A DNA stretch of 6,240 nt from Planctomycetota bacterium (GTDB lineage: Bacteria > Planctomycetota > UBA11346). Position 1 is the stretch's first letter. Each line of letters starts with the position of its first letter. The stretch is from contig CANETI010000162.1 in NCBI GenBank assembly GCA_947440715.1, positions 1 through 6,240 of the forward strand, read 5' to 3'. The position numbers and the translations under genes are program-made. The notes under the pieces are model-generated. The model had not been told where the DNA came from. It ran no database searches and was given only the letters and a program-made list of their open reading frames with translations. Shown one piece after another: positions 1 through 6,115 of this stretch.

Positions 1-217
1 CGGCTGCAAATAACGCGCCATGCATATTGCAGATCAATTGGTCTTCTCCGTGTTTGCAGTGACCATCACCGTAATCTAGACCAATCCCAATATGCGGGCA
101 TGAATTTTTATAGGCGTGCACAACTTCGCCCAATTTAATCAGAATGACTTCGTAGCCAGCAGGATGCTTAACCACGATCTGATCAAAGTCGGTATTACCA
201 AACAAAATAACGGACAT
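1..217 (-). CDS. Small Rieske [2Fe-2S] protein, N-terminal part (runs off left edge)
   Basis: Reading the minus strand from ATG at 217 gives 72 open codons with no stop before the window edge. The product begins MSVILFGNTDFDQIVV. The Rieske cluster ligands are visible: Cys40-Pro-His42 and, after a 20-residue loop, Cys63-Asn-Met-His66 followed by GALF. Rieske proteins bind a [2Fe-2S] cluster through two Cys and two His and transfer electrons. The lack of a signal peptide or membrane anchor suggests a soluble cytoplasmic ferredoxin or small oxidoreductase subunit of about 100-120 residues, like the stand-alone CPH...CxxHGALF group. The partner enzyme cannot be identified. An in-frame ATG at 229, directly after a TAG, would add MVPH; neither start has a good Shine-Dalgarno sequence. 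The loop contains an extra HCKH at residues 53-56. The C-terminal third lies outside the window. It is divergent from the phosphoesterase gene at 323. Confidence 0.85.
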   Translation of the reverse strand, partial: MSVILFGNTDFDQIVVKHPAGYEVILIKLGEVVHAYKNSCPHIGIGLDYGDGHCKHGEDQLICNMHGALFAA

Positions 218-235
218 GTGCGGCACCATCTAAAC

Positions 236-285
236 GCCCAAACCATGGGCAAGAGGCGGGTGGAAGAGATGAGACGGTACCCGCC
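236..285. promoter_or_regulatory. Two short inverted repeats in the divergent spacer
   Basis: The roughly 100-nt spacer between the divergent Rieske and phosphoesterase genes must hold both promoters. It contains two inverted repeats: GCCCA (236-240) with TGGGC (246-250), and GGCGGGT (255-261) with ACCCGCC (279-285). They could be operator half-sites or small hairpins in the phosphoesterase leader. I could not identify a convincing -35/-10 pair in either direction. No T-tract follows, so a terminator is unlikely. The functional call is weak; only the repeats themselves are seen. Confidence 0.3.
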
Positions 286-322
286 CTAGTAATGCCGTTT
301 CACTCCTTAGCATCCCCCCGCC

Positions 323-1060
323 ATGACTGTTATTTGGGCTTTATCTGACTTACATCTCTCAACCACCGGTGCCAAACCGATGGATGTGTTTGGTGATCAT
401 TGGGGCAATCATGCTGGCCGCATGGCAGAAAATTGGGATCGATTGGTGGCAGACGATGACATCGTATTGACGCCCGGTGATTTTAGTTGGGCGGCAAAAC
501 CTGCTGAAGTAGCTGGCGACTTCGCTTGGTTAGCTGCGCGTCCTGGACACAAAATCATGGTCAAAGGCAATCATGATTATTGGTGGACGGGTACGCATAA
601 GCGCATGGCCGAATTATTACCGCCACGCACCTACGCCATGAAAAAGACGGCGGTATCGATTGCTGGCGTTGGATTTTTTGGCGTACGCGGTGGCGACTTT
701 GCAGCGCTCACTCGTTACGGCGACACGCGCACTCCCGAAGATATTGAAACTTGGCTGATGCGCGAAGAGCATGAATTAAAATTATCGATCGCCGCACTTG
801 ATCAACTCGATGTACAAGCAGGTCGCGCCCACGGACCTCGTATATGCCTGTTTCATTATCCGCCCATTGCCCCTGGTCGCACCGCCAGTCGTTTCACACC
901 GCTCATTGAAGCTGCCGGGGCAACACACTGCGTTTACGGTCATTTACATGGTCAAGAATTGGGACCGGCCAAAGTGGAAGGCACGTTTAATAACGTCACC
1001 TATCAATGCACCAGTTGTGATCAGGTTGATTTCGCGCCAAAGCTTATTTGTCGCGTTTAA
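323..1060 (+). CDS. Calcineurin-like metallophosphoesterase (CT488/TTHA0053-like group)
   Basis: This 245-residue protein carries the full set of metallophosphoesterase motifs in order: Asp9-Leu-His11 (SDLHLS), Gly52-Asp53, Gly82-Asn83-His84-Asp85 (KGNHDYWW), His178 (FHYPP) and Gly206-His207-Leu-His209. These residues bind a dinuclear metal centre in the family and hydrolyse phosphomonoester or phosphodiester bonds. The N-terminal pattern (SDLHLS, then KPMDVFG and a W-x-N-H segment) and the length match the group that includes Chlamydia CT488 and Thermus TTHA0053, whose natural substrate I do not know. There is no signal peptide, so it should act in the cytoplasm. ATG at 323 is chosen because the first beta strand leading to SDLH starts at residue 3; no Shine-Dalgarno sequence is visible. 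The next gene follows on the same strand after 100 nt with no T-tract terminator between, so cotranscription is possible. The family is sure; the substrate is unknown. Confidence 0.92.
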   Translation: MTVIWALSDLHLSTTGAKPMDVFGDHWGNHAGRMAENWDRLVADDDIVLTPGDFSWAAKPAEVAGDFAWLAARPGHKIMVKGNHDYWWTGTHKRMAELLPPRTYAMKKTAVSIAGVGFFGVRGGDFAALTRYGDTRTPEDIETWLMREEHELKLSIAALDQLDVQAGRAHGPRICLFHYPPIAPGRTASRFTPLIEAAGATHCVYGHLHGQELGPAKVEGTFNNVTYQCTSCDQVDFAPKLICRV

Positions 1061-1160
1061 AGCTGAGGTTCGGTGCTGACGCAACACCTCGTGCGCCTGA
1101 CCGTATAGATAGCAGAATAGATAAAAGACCCTCCGCCCCCTTCCATTCAGGTAACCAGAC

Positions 1161-2066
1161 ATGTCGCATCTATTATTATCCACGGTGATTATTGGCTGTT
1201 TATCTGCGCTGTTTGCCGTTCAAGTGTCCGCCGTTGAAGCACCCGAAATTAAATTATGGCCGGGCGCTGTCCCAGGGGACGAACAATTTCAAGCGCCCGC
1301 GCCAAAGACGGAAACCAAACCGCCTGCACCAAGCGACACGTTACGTATCGCGCTGGTCACCGAGCCAAGCCTAACGTTGTATCGTGCACCTGCCGACAAA
1401 ACGAATGGCACTACCGTCCTCATCTGCCCAGGTGGGGGCTATAATATTCTCGCTTGGGATAAAGAAGGCGTCGAAATTGCGTCGTGGCTCAACACGCTGG
1501 GCGTAACGGCAGCCGTGCTCAAATACCGCGTGCCGCGTCGGAACAAAGACACACCGCACGCCGCACCCTTACAAGACGCACAACGTGGACTACGATTACT
1601 GCGTCAACATGCGGAAGAATGGGGCATTAATCCTAAGGCGATCGGCATCCTTGGATTTTCCGCCGGTGGTCACCTGAGCGTCATGGCCGGGGTTTCCTGG
1701 GGCGAGACGACCTATCCCAAACAAGATGCCGCGGATTACCTGAGTTGTCGCCCGGATTTTCTTATTCCCATTTATCCCGCGTATTTAGGCGATGAAAAAC
1801 AAGCTGGACCACTCAGTCCTTTAATTCAGGTGAGCAAAGAAACGCCTCCCGTATTTATTGCGGTTACGCATGATGACGCACTGCGCGGCGTAAACGCGGC
1901 ATTATATTATATTGAGTTAAAGAAATCCGGCGTCCTGGCAGAATTGCATATCTACACCAAAGGCGGCCACGGTTACGGTATGCGCCCAACCACTAATCCG
2001 GTGCACACTTGGCCACAGCGATGTGAGGAATGGCTGCGGGCGCTAAATTTTATACCTGCAAAATAG
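1161..2066 (+). CDS. Secreted alpha/beta hydrolase, acetyl-(xylan-)esterase-like
   Basis: This 301-residue protein has an N-terminal signal peptide: a hydrophobic stretch at about residues 4-22, then VSA|VEA near residue 24. It is therefore probably exported. The mature part opens with LWPGAVPG, typical of esterase-like hydrolases from Planctomycetes and Verrucomicrobia. An oxyanion-type CPGGGYNILAWDKEG segment lies at 89-103. The nucleophile elbow is Gly165-Phe-Ser167-Ala-Gly169, the likely acid is Asp239 (THDDA), and the catalytic His is His270 in GGHGYGMRP. These form a complete Ser-Asp-His triad of the BD-FAE/dienelactone-hydrolase-like esterases, many of which remove acetyl or other acyl groups from plant polysaccharides. 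The exact substrate cannot be read from sequence, and a lipase or peptidase-like activity is possible. A weak AGGT lies 8 nt before the ATG. The gene ends at a strong bidirectional terminator it shares with the convergent ThuA-like gene. Confidence 0.9.
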   Translation: MSHLLLSTVIIGCLSALFAVQVSAVEAPEIKLWPGAVPGDEQFQAPAPKTETKPPAPSDTLRIALVTEPSLTLYRAPADKTNGTTVLICPGGGYNILAWDKEGVEIASWLNTLGVTAAVLKYRVPRRNKDTPHAAPLQDAQRGLRLLRQHAEEWGINPKAIGILGFSAGGHLSVMAGVSWGETTYPKQDAADYLSCRPDFLIPIYPAYLGDEKQAGPLSPLIQVSKETPPVFIAVTHDDALRGVNAALYYIELKKSGVLAELHIYTKGGHGYGMRPTTNPVHTWPQRCEEWLRALNFIPAK

Positions 2067-2080
2067 GGGCATCTATAGAC

Positions 2081-2125
2081 ATAAAAAATCCGCGCATAAC
2101 CCATGGTCATGCGCGGATTTTTTAT
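2081..2125. terminator. Bidirectional intrinsic terminator between convergent genes
   Basis: A perfect inverted repeat pairs 2081-2097 with 2109-2125 (17 bp) around an 11-nt loop. The GC-rich core (CCGCGCAT/ATGCGCGG) is flanked by six A on the left and six T on the right. A U-tract therefore follows the hairpin in both transcription directions. It sits 14 nt after the hydrolase stop and 12 nt after the end of the minus-strand ThuA-like gene, the right place to end both transcripts. Confidence 0.93.
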
Positions 2126-2137
2126 TCTATTCCGTTT

Positions 2138-3193
2138 TTATTTCGGCTTTGGTGCCACAGCATTCGGACGCACATCGCCATCGTCACCCGTGCGAGCTGG
2201 CAGGGCTTTACCTAAATCTTGATCAATGACTTTAAAGTTTTTACGTTCCGTTTTGAAGCCAAAGAAACTCGGCGCATACGGATCAACATAGCTTACGTCT
2301 GCTTTCATTGGAATTTCCAGAGCCAATCCCCAGTAAACGCTGTTCACCACCAAGCGGCGTAATCCTTCGTTTATTAAATCAGTGGCAGCACCCATGGTAG
2401 TCGTGCAAATACGATTAGTTTTACCCGCTTCATTGACTCGTTCGCGCAACCACACGATCGGTTGCATTGGGTCATTCTTTTTGCCTTCAACCGGCTTGCT
2501 TGCTGGATCTAACGTCTCAGTGACTTGACCACGCATTAATACCAGGGCGTCAGCCGGTGGATTCGCGGTGTACACATCACTTTCAACAAAGATGTTTTCA
2601 ACGCTGCGCAGCAATGGGTGATCTTTATTCAACACTTCCACGATGCCGCGGCAGCCTTCTTTTTTGTGTGCGCCATGATGAGCAACCCACGTTTCGCCTA
2701 ACACCTGTTTACCAAATCCACCAGCCCATTCGTCTTTGGCATTAAATGAATATTTCTTAAACGCGCCATCTTTCATGTTAAAACCATGCGTACTAGTACG
2801 TAGCGCCACCATCGGCACACCACGCTTATAGGCATTATCAAATCGCGCCATCGCTTCATCGCTCCAGTGACGGAAGCGAATCGACATCAGAATTAAATCA
2901 GCTTTATCCAAGGCGGCGGAATTACTTAATGAACCTCCAGCAGCAGGTTGAATCGTGCCTTCCGCGTCGGCTGAAAATAATACCGTGCAAGTAAAACCAT
3001 GACGTTGGCTCAGTATCTTCGCCAACATCGGCATTGCTTCTTCACTGCGATATTCTTCGTCACCAGCAATTAAAACCACCTGCTTACCTTTCCCAGGACC
3101 ATCCTTGCCTTCAAATATTAAATGATCTTGCGCCGAGGCTGAGATCATCAATGACAACAGCAGTAACGGGAAGAGACATGGTTTAGCGTTCAT
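2138..3193 (-). CDS. Secreted ThuA-like domain protein
   Basis: This 351-residue protein begins with a signal peptide: hydrophobic residues 7-18, then the cleavage motif SASA|QD near residue 21. No lipobox Cys is seen, so it is probably periplasmic or secreted. From about residue 37 to 290 it matches the ThuA-like fold, related to class I glutamine amidotransferases. The first strand carries VVLIAGDEEYRSEEAMPML; then come the LDKADLILMSIRFRHWSDE region (95-113) and ALRTSTHGF (130-138), followed by AHHG (171-174) and a VYWGLALEIP strand (287-295). ThuA proteins are linked to trehalose and other sugar metabolism, but most secreted bacterial members have no proven reaction. The last 50 residues (VDPYAPSFFGF onward) form a polar tail ending in KPK. 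A clear Shine-Dalgarno GGAG supports the ATG at 3193. The gene converges on the secreted hydrolase, which suggests, without proving, a shared role in using carbohydrates. Confidence 0.9.
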   Translation of the reverse strand: MNAKPCLFPLLLLSLMISASAQDHLIFEGKDGPGKGKQVVLIAGDEEYRSEEAMPMLAKILSQRHGFTCTVLFSADAEGTIQPAAGGSLSNSAALDKADLILMSIRFRHWSDEAMARFDNAYKRGVPMVALRTSTHGFNMKDGAFKKYSFNAKDEWAGGFGKQVLGETWVAHHGAHKKEGCRGIVEVLNKDHPLLRSVENIFVESDVYTANPPADALVLMRGQVTETLDPASKPVEGKKNDPMQPIVWLRERVNEAGKTNRICTTTMGAATDLINEGLRRLVVNSVYWGLALEIPMKADVSYVDPYAPSFFGFKTERKNFKVIDQDLGKALPARTGDDGDVRPNAVAPKPK

Positions 3194-3198
3194 GGGAG

Positions 3199-3202
3199 CT
3201 CC
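3199..3202 (-). promoter_or_regulatory. Ribosome binding site of the ThuA-like gene
   Basis: On the minus strand GGAG lies 5 nt before the ATG at 3193, inside the palindrome GGAGCTCC. It is the clearest Shine-Dalgarno sequence in the window and fixes the start of the ThuA-like gene. Confidence 0.7.
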
Positions 3203-3237
3203 GATAGTTTTCGTCTGGGTAGGTCAGATGGTCCGGA

Positions 3238-3483
3238 CTATTTCCAATATTTTTGTTGTGCCAAGCTCCTGAATTGCCCGATTTGTTCCTTTTGGCTAAG
3301 TTCAGATAGCGGATAAAGACATGCGGTTAAGGCGTGAATACTCGCCTCATATGTACGAAGGTCTATTGGCGCACATTTTCCTGTCTTGGACAAAGCCTGA
3401 AGGATTCTAATTACCAGACTGTTTATTGCTGGATCGCACTTCTTTATTTCCACTTTAGTTGCCAAAAGCGATCTATTGAGCAA
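3238..3483 (-). CDS. Doubtful small hypothetical protein (81 codons)
   Basis: This is an open frame of 81 codons on the minus strand ending 45 nt before the ThuA-like start and in the same direction. The first codon is TTG; the next possible in-frame start is GTG at 3453, giving about 71 residues. The product is polar and probably helical (e.g. INSLVIRILQALSK), with no signal peptide, membrane segment or known motif. It uses codons such as ATA, AGA and AGG that look less common in the neighbouring genes, and there is no good Shine-Dalgarno sequence (a GGAAAG lies about 12 nt before the TTG). It could be a small leader gene of the ThuA transcript, a gene remnant, or chance. I do not recognise it. 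Confidence 0.2.
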   Translation of the reverse strand: MLNRSLLATKVEIKKCDPAINSLVIRILQALSKTGKCAPIDLRTYEASIHALTACLYPLSELSQKEQIGQFRSLAQQKYWK

Positions 3484-3571
3484 CTTAACGTTTGCTTTCC
3501 GTTATCAGCCAAGACTGATTCGGAGCAGGTCGGCTCTGGCATGCGGCGCGAGAGGAATAACACTCCCACGC

Positions 3572-5293
3572 GTGACTGATCCCAACTTAAATGCGTTATG
3601 GTGTCGTGCGTTAGCGGAGGAACTTCGCCGTGCCCAAGTTGGCCATGTGGTTTTATGTCCCGGCAGTCGAAACAGCCCCCTGTTATTTGCGCTACATGCC
3701 CAATTTAGTGACGCTTGTCGTACGCTTATTGATGAACGCAGTGCCGGCTTTTTTGCTTTAGGATTAATAAAGGCGAGTGGCGCGCCGGTTGCGATTTGCG
3801 TAACCTCCGGCAGTGCCGTTGCCAATTTAGCCCCCGCACTGGTCGAAGCCGATGCGGCGGAATTGCCACTCATCATTATCAGTGCTGATCGTCCGTGGGA
3901 ATTGCAGCACTGCGGTGCGCCGCAAACAATGGAACAACGTGGAATATTTACCCCGTTCGTGCGCAACGAACTGATGCTGGGTGAGCCCACCGCCAGCACC
4001 GCCACCTTGCGCGCGTTACGTAGCCAAGTGAGTCGACTCGCGCAAATTCGCGGCGGTCCCTCGCACATCAATGTGCCGCTGCGTGATCCGTTACCGCCAT
4101 TACCAGACACCACCTGGGAACAACCGACATTAACCGCCGATGCGTTGCACGGTCGCCCCAATAGACAACCATTTACGACACTCGTTATTGGCAATCACAT
4201 CGACGAGGTACCAGCAACACCGTGGTTACATTCCGGTATGCGCGGCCTGATTGTCGTTGGCAACCAAGATCAAAGCCAACATCACGCTGCCATACGACAA
4301 TTGGCCAGCCATACAGGATTTCCCGTCATTGCCGATGCTGCCAGTGGACTACGTACCACCCGTACACCACATGTCATTACAACGGCTGATGCGCTTTTAG
4401 CCGGAAGTGGAGCCGAGCAATTCGGAAAAGAACCACCCGAATTAATTATTCAGGTCGGGCCACTTCCCATCGCCCGCTCCGTCCATGAATGGCTGACAAA
4501 ACAAACCTGTGCGTGGATCATTATTGAAACCCAACGCCAGGTGGATTCTGCTGCGCGCGCCTGGCTCAGTCTGCAAGGCAACGTGAAGCACGCGCTGACT
4601 CGCATCAGTGAACGTTGTGCGCTGGGTGATGCCGGTTGGTGCACACGCTGGTGCGCTGCCGATCAACGTGCGCGCCAATTTCTGCTCAATACCGTTCCCG
4701 CAGCGCCTTGGGGTGAAAACGTTGCGGCGCACGTGGCGCTCACCCATCCTGGTTTTGGTTTTGTCCATTTGGCTTCCAGCATGTCGGTGCGCTACGGCAA
4801 CCTGCATTGCCAACCAACGTCGCAGCCAGTGTATGCCAATCGCGGCGTGAACGGCATTGATGGTACGATCGCCACGTTTCTCGGTGAAATGGATGTTCTG
4901 CGAACGCCTGGAATATTACTTATTGGTGATATCGCTCTCCATCACGATGCTTCGTCATTGCTGATTCGTTTAGCGGAGTCGCATGGCGCTCATGGTGCTC
5001 AAGGCGCAATCGTCGTCCTGAATAATGATGGCGGTGGCATTTTTGATTTCCTGCCCGTCCAGCGAGTTCCGCATTATCAAACCTTAGTGCGCACACCCCA
5101 CGGTCGCGATTGCGCTGCCATCGCGGCGTTGGGAAATCTGACCTACCACGCGGTTTCGCGGGCGGACGATTTGACCACAGCATTAGACGCCGCCCTGGTT
5201 GGTACTGGTTTACACCTGATTGAATGCCGTTGTGACCCGACTCTCTCCGTCGAACAACATCGCGCCTTACTAGAACGCATCTGCGCATTGTGA
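3572..5293 (+). CDS. menD: 2-succinyl-5-enolpyruvyl-6-hydroxy-3-cyclohexene-1-carboxylate synthase (MenD)
   Basis: MenD is a thiamine-diphosphate enzyme (EC 2.2.1.9). It joins isochorismate and 2-oxoglutarate to give SEPHCHC in the classical menaquinone pathway, in the cytoplasm. From GTG at 3572 the product has 573 residues, close to the 550-580 usual for the family. With this start the active-site residues fall at the E. coli numbers: Ser32-Arg33 (PGSR), Glu55 (DERSAG), Arg107 (SADRP) and Gln118 (CGAPQ). Later come Ser403/Arg407 (SSMSVR), Arg424 (NRGVNGIDG), and the cofactor region GDIALHHD (452-459) with NNDGGGIF. The Lys-Arg pair near E. coli 292-293 reads Ala301-Arg302. The frame stays open upstream to a TTG at 3476, but those 32 residues resemble nothing in MenD. 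An AGAGGA lies 15 nt before the GTG, farther than ideal. No other men gene is in the window. A pilin-like gene follows after 57 nt. Confidence 0.96.
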   Translation: MTDPNLNALWCRALAEELRRAQVGHVVLCPGSRNSPLLFALHAQFSDACRTLIDERSAGFFALGLIKASGAPVAICVTSGSAVANLAPALVEADAAELPLIIISADRPWELQHCGAPQTMEQRGIFTPFVRNELMLGEPTASTATLRALRSQVSRLAQIRGGPSHINVPLRDPLPPLPDTTWEQPTLTADALHGRPNRQPFTTLVIGNHIDEVPATPWLHSGMRGLIVVGNQDQSQHHAAIRQLASHTGFPVIADAASGLRTTRTPHVITTADALLAGSGAEQFGKEPPELIIQVGPLPIARSVHEWLTKQTCAWIIIETQRQVDSAARAWLSLQGNVKHALTRISERCALGDAGWCTRWCAADQRARQFLLNTVPAAPWGENVAAHVALTHPGFGFVHLASSMSVRYGNLHCQPTSQPVYANRGVNGIDGTIATFLGEMDVLRTPGILLIGDIALHHDASSLLIRLAESHGAHGAQGAIVVLNNDGGGIFDFLPVQRVPHYQTLVRTPHGRDCAAIAALGNLTYHAVSRADDLTTALDAALVGTGLHLIECRCDPTLSVEQHRALLERICAL

Positions 5294-5350
5294 TGCCGCC
5301 TGGTCGGCTGACGCTGGCAATTGCCCCTGTTTCACCCTACAACGCAAACC

Positions 5351-5968
5351 ATGTCACGTCGCGGTTTCACCCTGACAGAACTTCTGGTAGCGACCATCGT
5401 CTTTCTGGTCGGCTTCGTTTCCGTTTTTGCGCTGTTCCTTGGCGGCATGAAAATGCGTAAATTGGCCGAGGACACCACGCGTTCATCCTTAGCCGCATCC
5501 TGCCTGATCGATGAAATTCGCATTGATGCCGGTGGCGGCGGCGGCGGCATACCGCAAATGCCTGCTGCTTATGCTGGCGATGGGTTTTCACCATTCCGCG
5601 AAGGTACCAATTTCCTTAATGGAGAAGAAGGAGTCCTCAATGATCTCTTCTCGCTCACTAATCCGTTATTCCGCTACAAACCAATTCCAGGGGTCTGGTA
5701 TCGCGTCATTAACGCCACTGATTTAAATGGCGGCAATGATGCTCAAACCACCGTGATTAAATTGGATTTATTAATCGTTCCACTTGGCACCGCCGATACC
5801 ACATTAACTTTTTCTGATTTAAACCGACGCTTGGGTGTTTTTTCTGGGATGTCAAAAGAAGAATTACGCGTCGCGACCATTGAACAAATATCAACCTTAC
5901 TCGTCGCACGCGGCATTGGTTTCCGCTTCCAGGCCGTGGTTACCCGCCGTCCGAGCTGGCTACCTTAA
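5351..5968 (+). CDS. Type IV pilin-like / pseudopilin protein with prepilin N-terminus
   Basis: From ATG at 5351 the product has 205 residues and starts MSRRG|FTLTELLVA. This is a type III prepilin signal: a short basic leader, Gly5 before the cleavage site, Phe at +1 and Glu at +5. The hydrophobic helix runs to about residue 32 (VFLVGFVSVFALFLGGM), then basic KMRK. Such proteins are processed by prepilin peptidase and assembled into type IV pili or type II secretion pseudopili at the inner membrane. The IVFLVGF pattern recalls minor pilins of the PilV/GspI type, but the globular part is not recognised, so I give no name. Residues 61-66 are six Gly in a row. An upstream in-frame TTG at 5321 would put ten residues before MSRRG and is less likely. 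No Shine-Dalgarno sequence is clear. It lies 57 nt after menD with no terminator between, and a terminator follows it. No other pilus gene is nearby. Confidence 0.87.
   Translation: MSRRGFTLTELLVATIVFLVGFVSVFALFLGGMKMRKLAEDTTRSSLAASCLIDEIRIDAGGGGGGIPQMPAAYAGDGFSPFREGTNFLNGEEGVLNDLFSLTNPLFRYKPIPGVWYRVINATDLNGGNDAQTTVIKLDLLIVPLGTADTTLTFSDLNRRLGVFSGMSKEELRVATIEQISTLLVARGIGFRFQAVVTRRPSWLP
5531..5548 (+). repeat. GGC/GGT glycine-codon microsatellite in the pilin-like gene
   Basis: Six consecutive glycine codons (GGT, then five GGC, the second to sixth being identical) encode Gly61-66 between the N-terminal helix and the globular part of the pilin-like protein. The tract may be a flexible hinge. 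A run of identical triplets can gain or lose units by slippage without breaking the frame. Confidence 0.8.
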
Positions 5969-6034
5969 CGTTCATCGAGTTTGGTTTACGCTCGTTAGAA
6001 AACTGTCGTCGTTATAGCTTTCACGGTTACCGCA

Positions 6035-6073
6035 AAAAATAACACCCGCTGCCTAGCAGCGAGTGTTATTTTT
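6035..6073. terminator. Bidirectional intrinsic terminator after the pilin-like gene
   Basis: Bases 6035-6052 pair with 6056-6073 in an 18-position stem with one mismatch (C6046/A6062) and a 3-nt loop. The core CGCTGC/GCAGCG is flanked by an A-run on the left and five T on the right, so it can stop transcription from both sides. It lies about 66 nt after the pilin-like stop and about 43 nt past the stop of the minus-strand gene at the right edge. Confidence 0.9.
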
Positions 6074-6115
6074 CTCAACTATTTTTACTCGCATCAACCT
6101 GCGGTCGAAATGTCT

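Larger units (their letters stand above)
3194..3571. other. 378-nt spacer between divergent thuA-like gene and menD
   Basis: This is the longest stretch without a sure gene. It must contain promoters for both divergent neighbours, but I could not assign a convincing -35/-10 pair. TTGGAC at 3386 and TCTAAT at 3406 are the closest candidates, yet they are only 14 nt apart, which is too short. The stretch looks richer in A+T than the flanking genes. One minus-strand ORF with a TTG start fills much of it and is described separately. I saw no RNA gene, terminator or repeat here. Confidence 0.5.

Noticed and set aside
255..290. Riboswitch-like look of the phosphoesterase leader (GAGATGAGACGG followed by ACCCGCC)
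   Set aside because: The rest of a thiamine-pyrophosphate-type core is missing and the spacer is too short, so no known riboswitch class is supported.
1065..1090. Possible terminator hairpin after the phosphoesterase gene (GAGGT...ACCTC)
   Set aside because: The stem is short and imperfect and no T-run follows. It does not meet the form of an intrinsic terminator.
3334..3579. 81-codon plus-strand ORF before menD
   Set aside because: It overlaps the menD start in another frame and begins at GTG. The product is Cys/Tyr/Arg-rich with no motif, so it is likely chance.
3505..4194. 229-codon minus-strand ORF inside menD
   Set aside because: It lies antisense to the strongly recognised MenD coding frame, and its translation shows no domain. 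It is a shadow of menD codon structure.
4442..4813. 123-codon minus-strand ORF inside menD
   Set aside because: Antisense shadow rich in Arg, Thr and His, with no motif and no context of its own.
5293..5460. ATG overlapping the menD stop (TGATG) that opens a 55-codon frame
   Set aside because: The overlap suggests translational coupling, but the frame differs from the pilin-like gene, runs into its start region and gives an Arg/His/Pro-rich product with no motif.
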